A DNA stretch of 64,000 bases. Source: Datisca glomerata. Taxonomy: Eukaryota > Streptophyta > Magnoliopsida > Cucurbitales > Datiscaceae. This document shows, piece by piece, positions 23,601 to 35,012 of the stretch. The stretch spans positions 992,001 to 1,056,000 of the forward strand of contig QANY01009110.1 of NCBI GenBank assembly GCA_003255025.1, read 5' to 3'. A model generated the notes under the pieces. It saw only the letters and a program-made list of their open reading frames with translations, searched no databases and was not told the origin of the DNA. The position numbers and the translations under genes were made by a program. Position 1 is the first letter of the stretch, and each line of letters starts with the position of its first letter.

Positions 23601-25206
23601 ATGACTCAGTGGATCTATTCTTTAATTCCTGAATCATTTTATCAATCTTTTTATTAATTGGAATAATTTTTGAAGTGGTTTTATCTAAAAGATTTATTAA
23701 CGGTTTTGTTTGGTTCTGCTTCCTTTGTAATTTTGAAAGGAGAAGCAGTGATTAAAGAATTTTTATGATTAATCATGATTTTCTCAGGAGGAGGATGACT
23801 AGTAGATACTACACTAGAGTCTTCCTTAACCCATTTATACTTTGAAATTATTTTGATATTTCTTTCGTAAATATCTTCAACATATTCTAGGAAAAAGATA
23901 TCAATTCTAAATTCTTGCATGAATGTCATCCATTCAGCAAGTATGATTTTTCTTTGATCCATATCATATGATCTCTGAATCTATTACATCTATCTAAATT
24001 TTTTGGGTTATTACTGTGTTGGGTTAGACCTTCCCAATCTAGTTCATATTCTTGACTCAAGGTTCCTATATTCAGAACTAAGAGTTGAGGATTGACAGAA
24101 TGAAGGTTTCCTTAGAAATTTGATCCAATATGTGCTTCAGTTTCATCAGATTGATCAGACTTATTATCAAAGACTGGCTGACTGACTTGAGAAGTTGTGG
24201 TTATGCCTTTAAGTTTTAAATTCTTAATTTGTAATTTCTTTAATTCTTGTTCTAAATATTGAATCCTAAGATTTTGATCATTACTAATGGATGATCCAGA
24301 AAAGGAATTCCTAGGGGTACTAGACAGGTTATACTCCCTAATTTGTGGATTAGAAGATGATTGAAAGTTAATATTTACAATACCATCCATGTACTGCTGG
24401 ATGTAATCCACATCTTCAATTGATCTTTGAATTTTGGTAGGTTGACTTTCATTAGTTAAAAGCCAATTTGTTGGTAAATTAACATCAGACCACCTAATTG
24501 TTTTAGGAACTCTAATATTTGCATTACTTTGACTAGATTGTATCAACATGGTTTGATTCTTTGGGCTCCTATTGATGGCTTCGAAGTTCATATTTGTTTT
24601 GGTTATTTTGTAATGAATTCTAAAGATTAAAGCTAGAGGTTAGGTGCTTTCTAAGACTTGGTAACCATTAGTTTTAATATTTAAAGTTAATGATTTTAAA
24701 ATATTGGGGTCTGCTAAACTAACAGACAGATCAAGAAAACAATCAAAATGAATTGGACCATTACAAAGTGAAGATTCAATTCATCCTAAAATACTATCAT
24801 TAAATTTTTTAAATCTTGCATCTCGCAAGACTAATATGACAGAGATATTTAGGCATCTTCTTATGAGTGGTTTTACTCCAATCTGTACTAAATCAAAATG
24901 AATGAAATTATATCTTTCTTGAATATTATGCTTTATTGCATCAGGGGAAAGTAATTGACATGTTTCATGCTCTTTTCTAAGAACATATATTTTTTCAATT
25001 GTTTTTACATAATGTTGAGACTTGAAAGAAGAAACAAACCATGTTGATTTATAAATATTTTTATTGAGAATTTTAGGTATAATCCATACCCTATGATCTA
25101 CTTGATCATCTGCTAATTCAACGTGTTCATCATTTATTATGACATGTATTGAGGTTATTGCCAACCTATTACTATTAGAAGAATTACTCCTAAATAATCT
25201 ACTCAT
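20126..25206 (-). pseudogene. Viral polyprotein pseudogene, copy C (MP-CP-protease-RT-AlkB-like)
   Basis: Starts at ATG 25206. The 30K movement-protein core is visible (IPKILNKNIYKSTW; LVQIGVKPL; then VPKTIRWSDVNLP near 24500). A coiled-coil-prone stretch (LEQELKKLQIKNLKLK, about 24250) and spacer follow. Coat protein (about 22650-23330) precedes a CCHC finger (CFKCGQKGH near 22390, last Cys shifted by one base). The protease keeps DSGT (VDSGTDFNCIQEG, near 21645) followed by KYFKKTK. The RT (about 20830-21190) is eroded: it has a duplicated active-site neighbourhood and a further deletion after it. About 75 unassigned residues and the AlkB-like domain follow in place of RNase H. Several stops and shifts occur. 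Confidence 0.75.
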
Positions 25207-25632
25207 TGCACAACTAACTAAATTATTCTTATTATTGAGAATTTCATATTGTATTTTTTTTGTTACTAACCTTATGGTGACTTCTACAACCTCCTATTAG
25301 GGTTCAATCTTCTCCCTTTCGCCTCTACAACCACCATACCTTCGGTATTTACGTATCTAAGAGGTCTTACCTAGGTTCCTAAAGCTAACCAAATAGAAGC
25401 TGATACGTCAGCCTCAGATAAACATATTCACAGATTAGACAAACAAATAATACAGAGAAATAATCAATTATAAGAATAACCAGCCACTTGGGCAGAGGGT
25501 AAGATTAAACATAAGAAATTATTCATGTAAGCAAATAAGTAAACAATAATATCAATAACCAGCCATAATAGGCGACAAATAATTGAAATTATGTAGATAT
25601 TTGAAGTAGAAACAGTTAATGAACAGTATTAT
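25207..25632 (-). promoter_or_regulatory. Viral 5' leader, copy C
   Basis: Non-coding stretch before the copy C polyprotein start, closely matching 17535-17960 before copy B (shared GGTAGGGTGG/GGTATGGTGG-like block, CAGCCACTTGGGC, and ATAACCAGCCATAATAGG). Long structured leaders with short upstream ORFs are usual in caulimovirids. No long ORF is present. Confidence 0.6.
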
Positions 25633-26020
25633 TATATTATATTTCTCTTTTAATTGAAGTTTGATTATAGTTCTACAATTTTGAATATATAAATTTGCTA
25701 TATATTTATATGAACTATAAAAATGCTTATTTTGTATACTAATAATGGTCTTTTTAACCTATGTCAAATTTAATACTTTTTCATCAAAATGCTATTTGAT
25801 ATAGTTCTCTACATTTAAAAAAGTTTAGTACTTTTTATTCATTCTATATTATTATATTACATTTCTCTTTTAATTGAAGTTTGATGATAGCTACAATTTT
25901 GAATATATAAATTTGGATATTTTGTACGAGAAGAAAATCAAACTTCAATTTGAATTTTATACGTGAAGAACATGCTATATAAATGAACTATAAAAATGCT
26001 TATTTTTGTATAAATAAATT
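25633..26020. repeat. Host flanking repeat, right side (two copies)
   Basis: Two stretches (25633-25735 and 25848-26020) share TTTCTCTTTTAATTGAAGTTTGAT and, further on, GAACTATAAAAATGCTTATTTT. The second unit, from 25820, also matches the left flank 3200-3390 through ACGTGAAGAACATGCT. They bracket the viral block and show that target DNA was duplicated around it, either before or during integration. Confidence 0.7.
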
Positions 26021-27345
26021 ATATACTATGTCTCTAACTTAATGATCATACATAATGAAATGCACATGGATGTATTTATATAGCTGGGCCAAGGAAATCA
26101 TGACACAATCATCTGAGTGTTTGACTTTATTACTTTTTTTCACATAAAAAACATGATTATCTAGTTCTCTTCTCATCACTTTGAATTTTAAATAAAATAG
26201 AATATTTAGATAACATCCTCCCACAAGTTTCCTAATACATACGTGAATATAAAATTGTGGAAATTATACATTTCACGTTTTTAAGATCATTCTACTACAT
26301 ATGTCTATTTTTTTATTTACATATAAGATCATTTTTAATATATAATTTAATTATCTTTAATTTTTTTCTTTTTCCTACTTTTGCCCCTGTGAGAGCTCTC
26401 TCGTTTTTTCTTTATTCCTCTCCACCGTAGTCGCTAGGATTGTGAACAGAGCGCTCATCGCCGCTTATTGTTCGTCACCAACCTTCATTCATCGTCGTTT
26501 GTGGTTCCTGATACGTTCTTCGCCGTTCATCGAGGGTCACTCACCGTTCTTTGGCATTTTCCTATTCGTCGCCATTCAAATAGACTCGCTCTTCGTTCAT
26601 CGACATCCTTGTTGTCGTGGGTTCTGCTGGTCATCGTGGCTTCTCTTGGTTCATTAGTGTTCTCTTACTTTTTGCTCATTTGGCGTCGTGGGTTTTATGC
26701 TTGAGTTTCTGGTTTGTGCGTGTGCTTGAGATTGTGGTGTCTATTCGTGGGTTCTGTGGTGTTTGTGCTTGAGATTCTCGTTCGTGGATTTTAATGGAAG
26801 AAAGCTTAAACAAAATTTTAATGGAAGCCAAAATAAGATGAAGCTCAAAATAGAGCCTTAATGAATACCCAAAACTATCCATTAAAACTTACATCAGGGC
26901 TTCAAAAATTACAAGTAAAACAACGGAAAGACAACAAAAGAATGCACACACCAAACTAAAGTTCGATAAAATCTCATCAGATTATTCTGGTGTTCATAGA
27001 AAAAACCAGTATTTAAATTAGATGTCATACGTATAGAATTTATATACAATACGCATAGCCATTTTTCCCTTCCATCAAACATCGCGTTTTATTAAATGAT
27101 AGCTACAGTTACGCGTAGGGCCCTTACATGCGTAAACGCGTGTTTTAGGTCATTTTCATTAAATGTGTAGTTCTCCCTATAAAATTCTCCCATTTGGCCC
27201 ACGTGGTATACCATTCTTTATGAGTGATGATAACAATATCATAACTATCCAAGTAATTGAAACATTCTCACTCAATTAAAGAATCTCAAAATATGAATCC
27301 TAGTGCCATATATTCCTAAAGGAGCCTCCTCTCTCTAAAAAATTT
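26021..27345. other. Intergenic DNA, no recognised gene
   Basis: AT-rich to about 26380, then a less AT-rich stretch (26390-26800) with repeated TTCATCG/CGTCG words and short overlapping ORFs on + (26442-26704) that resemble nothing I know. 27020-27190 contains several ACGCGT/ACGCATA-like words. No domain supports a gene call. Confidence 0.4.
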
Positions 27346-28443
27346 AAAATGAAAAATTTATATGAAGCCACTTATGTCATTGGTATAGGGATTTATAAAG
27401 ATATATCTTAAAGAACATTGAGACTATCTCAAACGGTATATATTGAAAAGGTTTTATAGAGATTTTGAATGAAGAATTGTTCTCTTACACTTGCACTTAT
27501 AATTAAAAGAGAGAACATGCCATATGCATATGGAGCTGGTAACCTAATGAATGCAAAGATTTGTAGAAGACCTGATATTGAATTCGTAGTGGGCATACTA
27601 GGTAGATACTAGAGTAATCTTGGTATAAGAGAATAAGATAGCTGCTAAAAAGACTATAAGGTACTTATATGGACCAACGACTACAAACTTACATACATGT
27701 GCTATGATCATATGGAGTTGCTTAGATTTTAGAGCCAAATTTTCTTGGATGTGTCGATAGATTGACATATGTTTTCCTTCTTACTTGAGGTATTGTATCA
27801 TGGAGAAGTGTTAAGCAAATCCTTGTTGCTTCTTCTACCATGGAAGCAGAGTTCATTGCATGTTATGAAGTTACTACATATACGATATGGTTAAAAAACT
27901 TCTTTAAGGTCTCGAGATCATTGATTCTATATAGATCTATTGTGGTAATACGACTGCATTTTTCTTCTCCAAGAATAAAAAATGTGGAAGCCGCAAAGCA
28001 AACACATCAACATCAAGTATCTCATTGTTAGAGACATGTGAAAACTGAAGAAGTGTTTATTGGACACATTGGTATCGAGCTAATAATTGGAGATCCCATG
28101 ACTAAAGGTTTGCCGGCAAAACAATTTAGAGATCATATGGAGCATGTATGTCTTATTAGCTATTTTTTTGTTTAATTTGTAGGTTAGCGCTACCTATATC
28201 ATTGAACATAATAGTTCTTATCTTGAAGAATAAATTATTGCTTTTATTCATGTACACATAAACTTTTCATATACATTGAGATATATAAAGTTGGATCTGA
28301 TGGCTTATAGGAAGACATTCATTGCTCGTAATTAAAGTAACCACTTAGAGATACCATACATATGATATATGGAAGGGAATGCTCGTTTGAGTGTATAACC
28401 TCTATGATTCATGTTTTGAGATTCTTTAATTGAGTGAGAGTGT
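27267..28443. repeat. 35-bp inverted repeat flanking the copia fragment
   Basis: CTCACTCAATTAAAGAATCTC at about 27270 recurs in reverse complement at about 28423-28443 (GAGATTCTTTAATTGAGTGAG), and the match extends to about 34 bp with few mismatches. The arms lie on either side of the copia fragment. Ordinary LTRs would be direct repeats, so this is either chance insertion between inverted copies or a rearranged element end. Confidence 0.55.
27346..28165 (+). pseudogene. Ty1/copia pol fragment (RT end and RNase H)
   Basis: Reading frames on + give NLYEATYVIGIGIYKDIS and YIEKVL (end of RT), then PYAYGAGNLMNAKICRRPDI (RT/RNase H boundary, about 27530), MEAEFIACYEVTTYTIWLKN (RNase H, 27840) and DPMTKGLPAKQFRDHMEHV at the C-terminus (about 28095-28150). 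These are standard copia landmarks in the right order. Stops and shifts occur throughout and no gag or integrase is present upstream, so it is a truncated relic. Confidence 0.75.
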
Positions 28444-28887
28444 TAATTTCACATCTCTATAGGAGACTTAAAGTGGCTTACATGTCACTTATCCTCTCTT
28501 AAAAAATATTATAATATATATACATCTAAATATTCTATTTAATTTGTTAAAATTCGAAGTGTGAAATTAAGGATAATTATCATCTAGTAATGGGATGAAG
28601 TTAAACACAACTCACCAAATGATAGAAATCAAGTAACTAAGTTAATCTATATTTCTTTGATGAGAGAAAGTAGTGATTATGTAAATATCTTGATGAGGGC
28701 TCCTAGTTTAACGTATAAATACATGTATGTGTATTTCGCCAAGTGATGACTATTAAGTTAGACAAAGGCTAAAATATCCTCTTTTTTATTTTTGTGATTT
28801 ATATTTTGTTATTGATCAGTTGCTTTTAGTATATATTTAAATATATAACATTCTCATCTCTTGCCATGATATCTACATTGTATATTG
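28444..28887. other. AT-rich DNA between the copia fragment and the hAT element
   Basis: No ORF or known motif was seen. The last 8 bases (28880-28887, GTATATTG) are the target duplication of the following hAT element. Confidence 0.5.
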
Positions 28888-30827
28888 CAGGGCTGGGCCA
28901 AACCTAATGCAATTTAGGCGTGGGCCTATGGCCCCCTACGAGGTAGTCTAAGGACATTTTCTTTTAAGGGGTTTTAGGCAAATCTATGAATTGAAAACTT
29001 TATTTTGTTAAATTACCATAAATAATAATGATTATAAAATAACCATTTTAGAAAAAGAACTATAATATCTTATCAACTATGTTTATTTACTTATCATTTA
29101 CCCTAATTAATATCTAAACTTAATGATTTTTGAATTTTAAATTGTAGGAAATATTAATTTATTTTAAATTACTTAAAAATTAAAGGATTGAATTATTATA
29201 TTTAATTATAAACAAGAAATATTTTAATTGCTTTCATATATGCCTATTTAATTAGAAAAAATAATTTATACTATTATTTCTACAGAAACCGTAAGATTGT
29301 ATATTTTCTAAATATTAATGTATATTTTTATTATTCTAGTAATACAGTCAATATGTATAAATCGATACTACTAAATATTATTGTTAATAATTTTTTATCA
29401 TTTTTAACGTAATTTATGTAAATAATTATTATCAGAGCAATGATGAACTTTTTGATGAATTTACTAAAATAATTATTATATATTCGTAATTGATTATAAC
29501 AATCTTTATGTAAGTAATTATTGCAATCCATATAAATATATTCTTATCTAAACAAAAGCATGTAAATGTATTGCAAAGAATAATTTTTAATATATTTACT
29601 CTTAATTTATATTTATTTATTTGATTGTTATACACATATTTACCTAAAAATCACTGTTAGTTCTCCTAAAAATTAAGGAATCACTCCATCTTCAAAAAAT
29701 TGCATTTAGTGAAAATTTATAGATTTTAAACAAAAAAGTATGTCTGCGTTAAAAAATATCTAGTCATTCTAAATTTATTTTAATAATAAATTCATATTTT
29801 CCTAAGGAGCACAACTAATTCCCCTAAAAATAAGGGATTGCTCCATCTATAAAAAAATACGCATTTAATGAAAAAATTATAGGAGAAAATATTTAGAAAT
29901 AATTATTTCATTAATTACATAAGTACTTATAAAAATAAAACGGACCAATAAATGAAAATAATTACATAATTCATATTATTCCTATTTTTTCATATGATAT
30001 ATCTCATGTGTATAATAACCTTTTGTGAATTTCGCGTCACAAATGAAAGTGTTAAATCCATTTTTATGTTAATTATCAATTCTTTTATATATCTCATGTA
30101 TATATTTTTTGTCTTACCAATTTTTTATATTATTAGTCTCACAATTTCGTTTTGTTTATATAGGAAAATCTATAGATTTTTTTAAAAAAAAATTGTTAAA
30201 GAACAGTTGGTTAGATTTTTAAAAATCTAAAAGTTACTTATAGATGATACATGATTTTTAAATATATTAATATTGTCTTATATAAGGGTAGAGTGGAAAT
30301 ATAAAGTTATGGTCTAAATTATTTTTAAAAATGATTAAGAAACTATAAGATCTTACTAGAATGGTTAAATTCTTTCTTTTATTTCAAGATGGACCTTTTT
30401 TCATTTGAGCATCTTTTTCTCTCTATAAATTTCTCTTGGACTATATAAAAGAGCCTGATAACCAATTCTAACTTTTAACCCTTACTCTCTCTCCCTTTTG
30501 TTTTCAGCCTCAATAATTTATATCTTTTTAATTTTTTACTAATAAGAATAAAGACTTTTAAATTTTAACAGTAAGAATAATCATTTGAATAATGTGAAGG
30601 CGTGACAAAAGTATTACTCTAACTAATTAAAATATACACAATTATAAGAAGATTATAACATGTTATTGATATTTTTTTAAATAAGTATATCTATTTTTCT
30701 TTCAATAAATTAAGGATTATCTTATAACTATAATTGACTTTACACGAGTGTTTTAACATATATGTAGTTTATTTTAATATAAAAAAATCTCGTGTAGGGT
30801 CCTGATATACACATCGAACCGCCCCTG
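28888..30827. mobile_element. Non-autonomous hAT-like element, 1.94 kb, perfect 8-bp target duplication
   Basis: The left end is CAGGGCTGGGCC and the right end, reverse-complemented, is CAGGGGCGGTTC. GTATATTG flanks it exactly on both sides (28880-28887 and 30828-30835). Imperfect short CAGGG-type termini and an 8-bp duplication are characteristic of hAT transposons. The interior is very AT-rich with no transposase. It contains a repeated TTCTCCTAAAAATTAAGGAATC/CCCCTAAAAATAAGGGATTG motif (about 29660 and 29820). The perfect duplication suggests that it is younger than the 918-2098 element. Confidence 0.8.
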
Positions 30828-30828
30828 G

Positions 30829-31189
30829 TATATTGCAGTCATCCTACCAGCTGCCTCCGGTTTTTCTCGTCTTAGTTCATCTACAATTATCAAGTCCCAC
30901 TTCATCTCATGTACCTCCTGGGGGAAGATTTGTCATTTCAAGTTTACATTTAGATTGATGAAGAAACTGCTGAACTGATCAGTTTACAAGCTGGGTTTTT
31001 CTCTTGCTTGTTTGAGCAATATGTACGCGTTTCTTGCAGGAATTTAATAGTTGTTTTGTAGATAAGTGGATTTGATTGTAGTGAATGTGAAGCAATAGGA
31101 GGAAACAAAGTTATAGAAGGGATAAAGCACTTATGGAAGGTTTGGTTAGAAATTGGCAAGCTAAAAGAAATGCAGAGAAATGAAGCCAT
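30829..31189 (-). pseudogene. Remnant of an unrecognised host gene, possibly plastid-targeted, next to the hAT insertion
   Basis: ATG 31189 opens 79 codons beginning MASFLCISFSLPISNQTF, rich in Ser and hydroxylated residues and nearly free of acidic ones, like a plastid transit peptide. A second frame downstream (30917 to 30829) reads VHEMKWDLIIVDELRREKPE and then AAGRMTAIY without a stop, is preceded by a pyrimidine-rich tract ending in CAG (an acceptor-like site), and is cut exactly at the hAT target duplication. I could not find a donor of correct phase that joins the two with a plausible intron length, so a real transcript is not proven. The function is not recognised. Confidence 0.4.
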
Positions 31190-31257
31190 GGGAGATGAGC
31201 CGTGTACCTTGCTGAGCTCCCTCGACGAACACAGAGGAGTTAGTCTCCGATATTGGG

Positions 31258-31367
31258 TTTCGAAAGGGGAGGAGAGAGAGAGATTTGAGTGAATAAAGCA
31301 GAAAGTGAATGATTGAGACTGAGAGAGAGAAATTTGAGTGAATAAAGTAGAAAGTGAATGAAAAGAG

Positions 31368-31415
<48 letters not shown>

Positions 31416-31460
31416 GTGAATAAAGTATAAAGTGGAAAAAGAGAGAGAGTGGAGTGGAGG
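31258..31460. repeat. (GA)n-rich tract upstream of the gene remnant
   Basis: A perfect GA run lies at about 31370-31411, with imperfect GAGAGA blocks on both sides and a repeated AATTTGAGTGAATAAAG unit (about 31279 and 31331). On the minus strand this is a CT-rich 5' leader type of sequence, common in plant promoters. Confidence 0.75.
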
Positions 31461-31499
31461 AGAGAGAATCTGTATTTGGATCCACTGTCATTTAATATG

Positions 31500-32222
31500 C
31501 CATATCATTAATGGATCAGTCTTCGTTAATGGTGACATTTTTTTGTTGAATTTCAAATCTGTTTAATCTCATAGTGCATTTGTTAAATTACTGAATAATT
31601 TTTTAAAATATCTCAAACATATTATTGAACTCTAACAATATTAATGTCGAAAAAAAACATTGATATTGAAGAATTTTTTCATCAATAATATCGTCAAATG
31701 ATTAATTTTTTGAGATGTTAACTTAAGTTGAATGGCTGAATTGAAAAATTTTAAATTACGATAATTAAATTAAAATTAATGGTAAATTACTATACCTAAT
31801 TTAGTAATTTTTCCTTGTATATATGATCCTCTCACGTCAACTCCAAACCTAAAACGAACCTTAATCTGAATTGACAATTTTGTTATGCTGAGTTTATTAC
31901 AACAATGAAGGCACAGAATAGGGAACATTGGCATAATTTCATACCTTCTGTCACTGATAAAAAAAAGTGAGAGATAGACACATTGGACTAAGTAATTACT
32001 TAGTAAAAGTTTAATTAGATTGAAATGCTATGATTTTATAACATATAAAAAGCTAGTACAGAGCAAATATGTGGTCATAACTGGCATAGCCTAGAAAAAT
32101 AACCACATACCTCCTATAAAGATAAGATGTGAGGTTCAAATCTCTTTGGTAAGAAAAACTAGAATATATGATGCATCAGGATAATTTATAATTAAGCACA
32201 CGATATATGCCTTTTATGATAT
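31500..32222. other. Intergenic DNA downstream of FT
   Basis: AT-rich with no ORF of note. It lies between the convergent or divergent ends of the gene remnant and the FT stop codon (32223), and probably includes the FT 3' UTR on the minus strand. Nothing else was recognised. Confidence 0.5.
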
Positions 32223-34421
32223 TTATCTGCGCCGTCCACCGGAGCCACTCTCTCGCTGACAATTGAAATAAACAGAAGCAACAGGCAGTCCAAGGTTATA
32301 AAGCTCAGCAAAGTCTTTAGTGTTGAAATTCTGGCGCCACCCTGGAGCATACACTGTCTGTCTTCCCAGTTGTCTAAATAACACAAATACAAACCTATGT
32401 ATTCCCATTGTTGGTCTTGGACTCTCATAGCACACTACTTCTTGCCCTACACACATTTGTATATGTACAATTATATCACATGCATATTTCTTGAAATCGA
32501 ATAAAAAACAATCTTGAACGAGATATTCAATTGTATCGTACTTATTTTATGTAGAAAAAAACACAAAAACCCGTGTTTACATATATTTGCACGTGAACAT
32601 GCTCATGAATATGAACGGATACTTACATTACCCGAAATCGTGTCACAAATAATCTTGATCAGGACATTCACTCCGATGTTAAAATAAAAAAAAGTACTCT
32701 CATATTTTTATACTTTTCGTTAGTTATTTATATAGTACAACTCTACAATATGAACATGAGCTCAAACTCATAAGAACGGTGTATCCTAGAATCGACTCAA
32801 TTAATTCTCTTAGAGAGGAATTGAGCGGAATCTTGAAAAAGAAAACCGGTTCTTCACTTTTGTCTATTTGTATAACTTTATATATTGAACATATATGTTT
32901 ACACATACACACATTAACTTGATCCATCCGCGTATGTGAAAATGAAAAAGAAAACATATATGCGTCATTGCATGCGTATGCATGAAGATGAGACAAGCAC
33001 GTTATCTCGTCACAAGCTACCAAGTACTTCAATTAAAAGACACTTAACCAGGGTCCGTGTATGCGTAAAGATGAACAAATTACATGAAAACATGAAGAGT
33101 AGAAATGAAAAATGATTCTTTTGTAATTTAGTTTGGGAATAGAATTTTAATTACGTACCAAAGCCTGCCCCTGTTGTTGCTGGAATATCAGTCACCAACC
33201 TGGAAAAAAAATTATATAGAAATAATGAGTATTTATGTAATAAAACGAAGTATAGAGAATTTAATAAAGCCAAACTAAGACACTAAGAATTCAATGTGGA
33301 ATTCATATTTCTGTCTCATTGCTCAACTGTTATGTGTGTCTTATTTTTCTTCCTTAAACTAATTAATTAAAATGAAGATATATTTATTTATAGAACTACT
33401 TTTCACACGTCGTGAGAAAATTCAGGTACCTAAGCAAACAAGAACATAAGTGGTAGGCCTTGTAGTCTTCTTATAAAAGTAGGGATTGAGTTTGTACGTG
33501 GTTATCAAAGGCAAACAAGTCAGTTTCACAATGTGAGATCATCGATCAGATCGCGACAACTATTTTTAATATTTAATCATAATCTTTCAGATCTTTTTAA
33601 ATGACTGGAATCAAACTTACCTTCTGCAGTTACATTTCAATCAATCCAGGCTGTTATAAAAAAAAAAGTAGCAGAGTCCTGAAGACCAAAAAGGACAATA
33701 ATTTTGGAGAAGACAATTGTTGGGAAAAGCATCAAACAAGATCCTTGTCTCTTTCAAAGGATTATCATAGTACAAGCAAGGGCCCCTCTAAGAAATATCT
33801 AAAACCTTTGCAATTCCGAGGCACTTTTACGTTCAATATTTTCTAAAGGAAGTTTGAGGTTCTTTTACGTTTTTTTTTATTCTTCTCATATAATTTTCCA
33901 ACTTCTTTAGTTTTTCTTTCTTTTATCAAATTCACTTTTCAATTATAAACTTTTACTCATTAATAAGCTACACCCATAAATTAAAAATAAGCAAAATTAA
34001 AACATAGATTTTTAAAGTAAGCAAAATTGACCAATGCAAGTATTCCCTAAGGCTGGGATCACTTGGGCTAGGAGCATCAGGATCCACCATCACCTATACA
34101 AAATTTTAAGGGGAAAAAAACTCAGTGCAAACTGCAAAAGGGGAAAAACAATGCCCGAAACTAAATAAATGAGTAAATATCAATATATAAATGAAATTAA
34201 AAGGGATGGTGAAAAGATCTTACCAAAGTGTAAAATGTCCTGAGATCATCCCCTCCGATTTCAACTCTTGGTTGGTTAACAATTTGAGATGGTTTGAGCT
34301 CACACCCATTGTTAACTTCTCTATTAATGTAAGTCACTCTAAGAGCAATAGACCTTATAAATGGGTCCAAAACATCGCCTATTACCCTACCAACCACTAG
34401 GGGGTCCCTCTCCCTTGGCAT
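32223..34421 (-). CDS. FT: FLOWERING LOCUS T orthologue (florigen, PEBP family), four exons
   Basis: Exons on minus: 34421-34224 (198 bp), 34093-34032 (62 bp), 33199-33159 (41 bp) and 32446-32223 (224 bp). They encode 174 residues and every intron has GT-AG ends. The 62- and 41-bp middle exons are the conserved sizes of FT/TFL1 genes. Landmarks: [56 protein letters not shown], with Tyr in REYLHW where TFL1-type repressors have His; [20 protein letters not shown]; and segment [15 protein letters not shown] with the activator-type Gln. It ends GSGGRRR. FT is made in leaf phloem companion cells and moves to the shoot apex, where it acts with FD and 14-3-3 proteins to trigger flowering. Small departures from common FT sequence ([17 protein letters not shown]) are seen. 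The gene looks functional. Confidence 0.95.
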
Positions 34422-34479
34422 TATTCGTCCTAAATCCCAAACCTACAATCGCTCAATCTCTCCAAGAGTGATGAATGGG

Positions 34480-34487
34480 TATTTATA
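34480..34487 (-). promoter_or_regulatory. Putative TATA box of FT
   Basis: TATAAATA on the minus strand lies 59 bp upstream of the FT ATG, which leaves a short 5' UTR of roughly 30 nt. Confidence 0.55.
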
Positions 34488-34907
34488 TGAATATTTTCTG
34501 TTGCGGGTATCTAAGCTTTAACTCTTTTTGTCCCATGATTAAATAGATTCTTCCCCTTTTCTCTCTTAGGAATTTTTTTAACAAAGATTTCCTTCTTTTG
34601 AGAAAAAGAATATAAATCTATATCAATACAAATAAATCAAATCTAAAAAAATTAACAAAAAAATATCAATAACCAAAATACGTAAATCAGTCATAACAAT
34701 AAGAAATGCGCTCTGTCATTTTGGCTCGTTCTAAGTACCTCTGTCATCCAAAAAGACTTGTCTAATTGAAATACGATTTATCAAATAATTAATGAAGAAT
34801 CTGACACAATCGATAACTACAACTTATAGATCTAAGTTAGGTCTATCGAAAACAATCATAAAACAAATGCTACAAAAAGAAAACATCATAAATCTAGATT
34901 TAGGCTC

Positions 34908-35012
34908 GTTCTAATCAACGTTTTCTCTCTTATGAACTGCCTTGTCAATTTTCTTGTTGGTTCTAATCACCCTTTTTCTCTTATGAATTGCCTTTTCCAA
35001 TTTCTTGTTGGT
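34908..35012. repeat. 52-bp tandem duplication in the FT upstream region
   Basis: GTTCTAATCAACGTTTTCTC (34908) and GTTCTAATCACCCTTTTTCT (34960) begin two adjacent copies that both continue through CTTATGAAYTGCC and TTTCTTGTTGGTT. Confidence 0.75.

Larger units (their letters stand above)
18121..25632 (-). mobile_element. Endogenous caulimovirid, copy C (best preserved, AlkB-bearing)
   Basis: Minus-strand order: leader (25632 to 25207), polyprotein with intact movement-protein start, spacer, CP, finger, protease, RT, AlkB-like domain, ORF2, TATA and poly(A) signal. Equivalent leader positions in C and B (GTTAATGAAYAGTATT at about 25615 and 18077) are about 7.54 kb apart, a normal caulimovirid genome length. 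The copy stops at 25632 just before its own primer-binding site, where host-like DNA begins. Confidence 0.8.

Noticed and set aside
26442..26704. Two overlapping + ORFs in a less AT-rich stretch
   Set aside because: No recognisable domain, no splice pattern or promoter support. The open frames are explained by base composition.
31240..31491. Minus ORF rich in Leu/Ser
   Set aside because: Product of the GA/CT repeat, not a protein.
32192..32428. Minus ORF overlapping FT exon 4
   Set aside because: It is the wrong frame over exon 4; the FT frame gives the conserved PEBP sequence.
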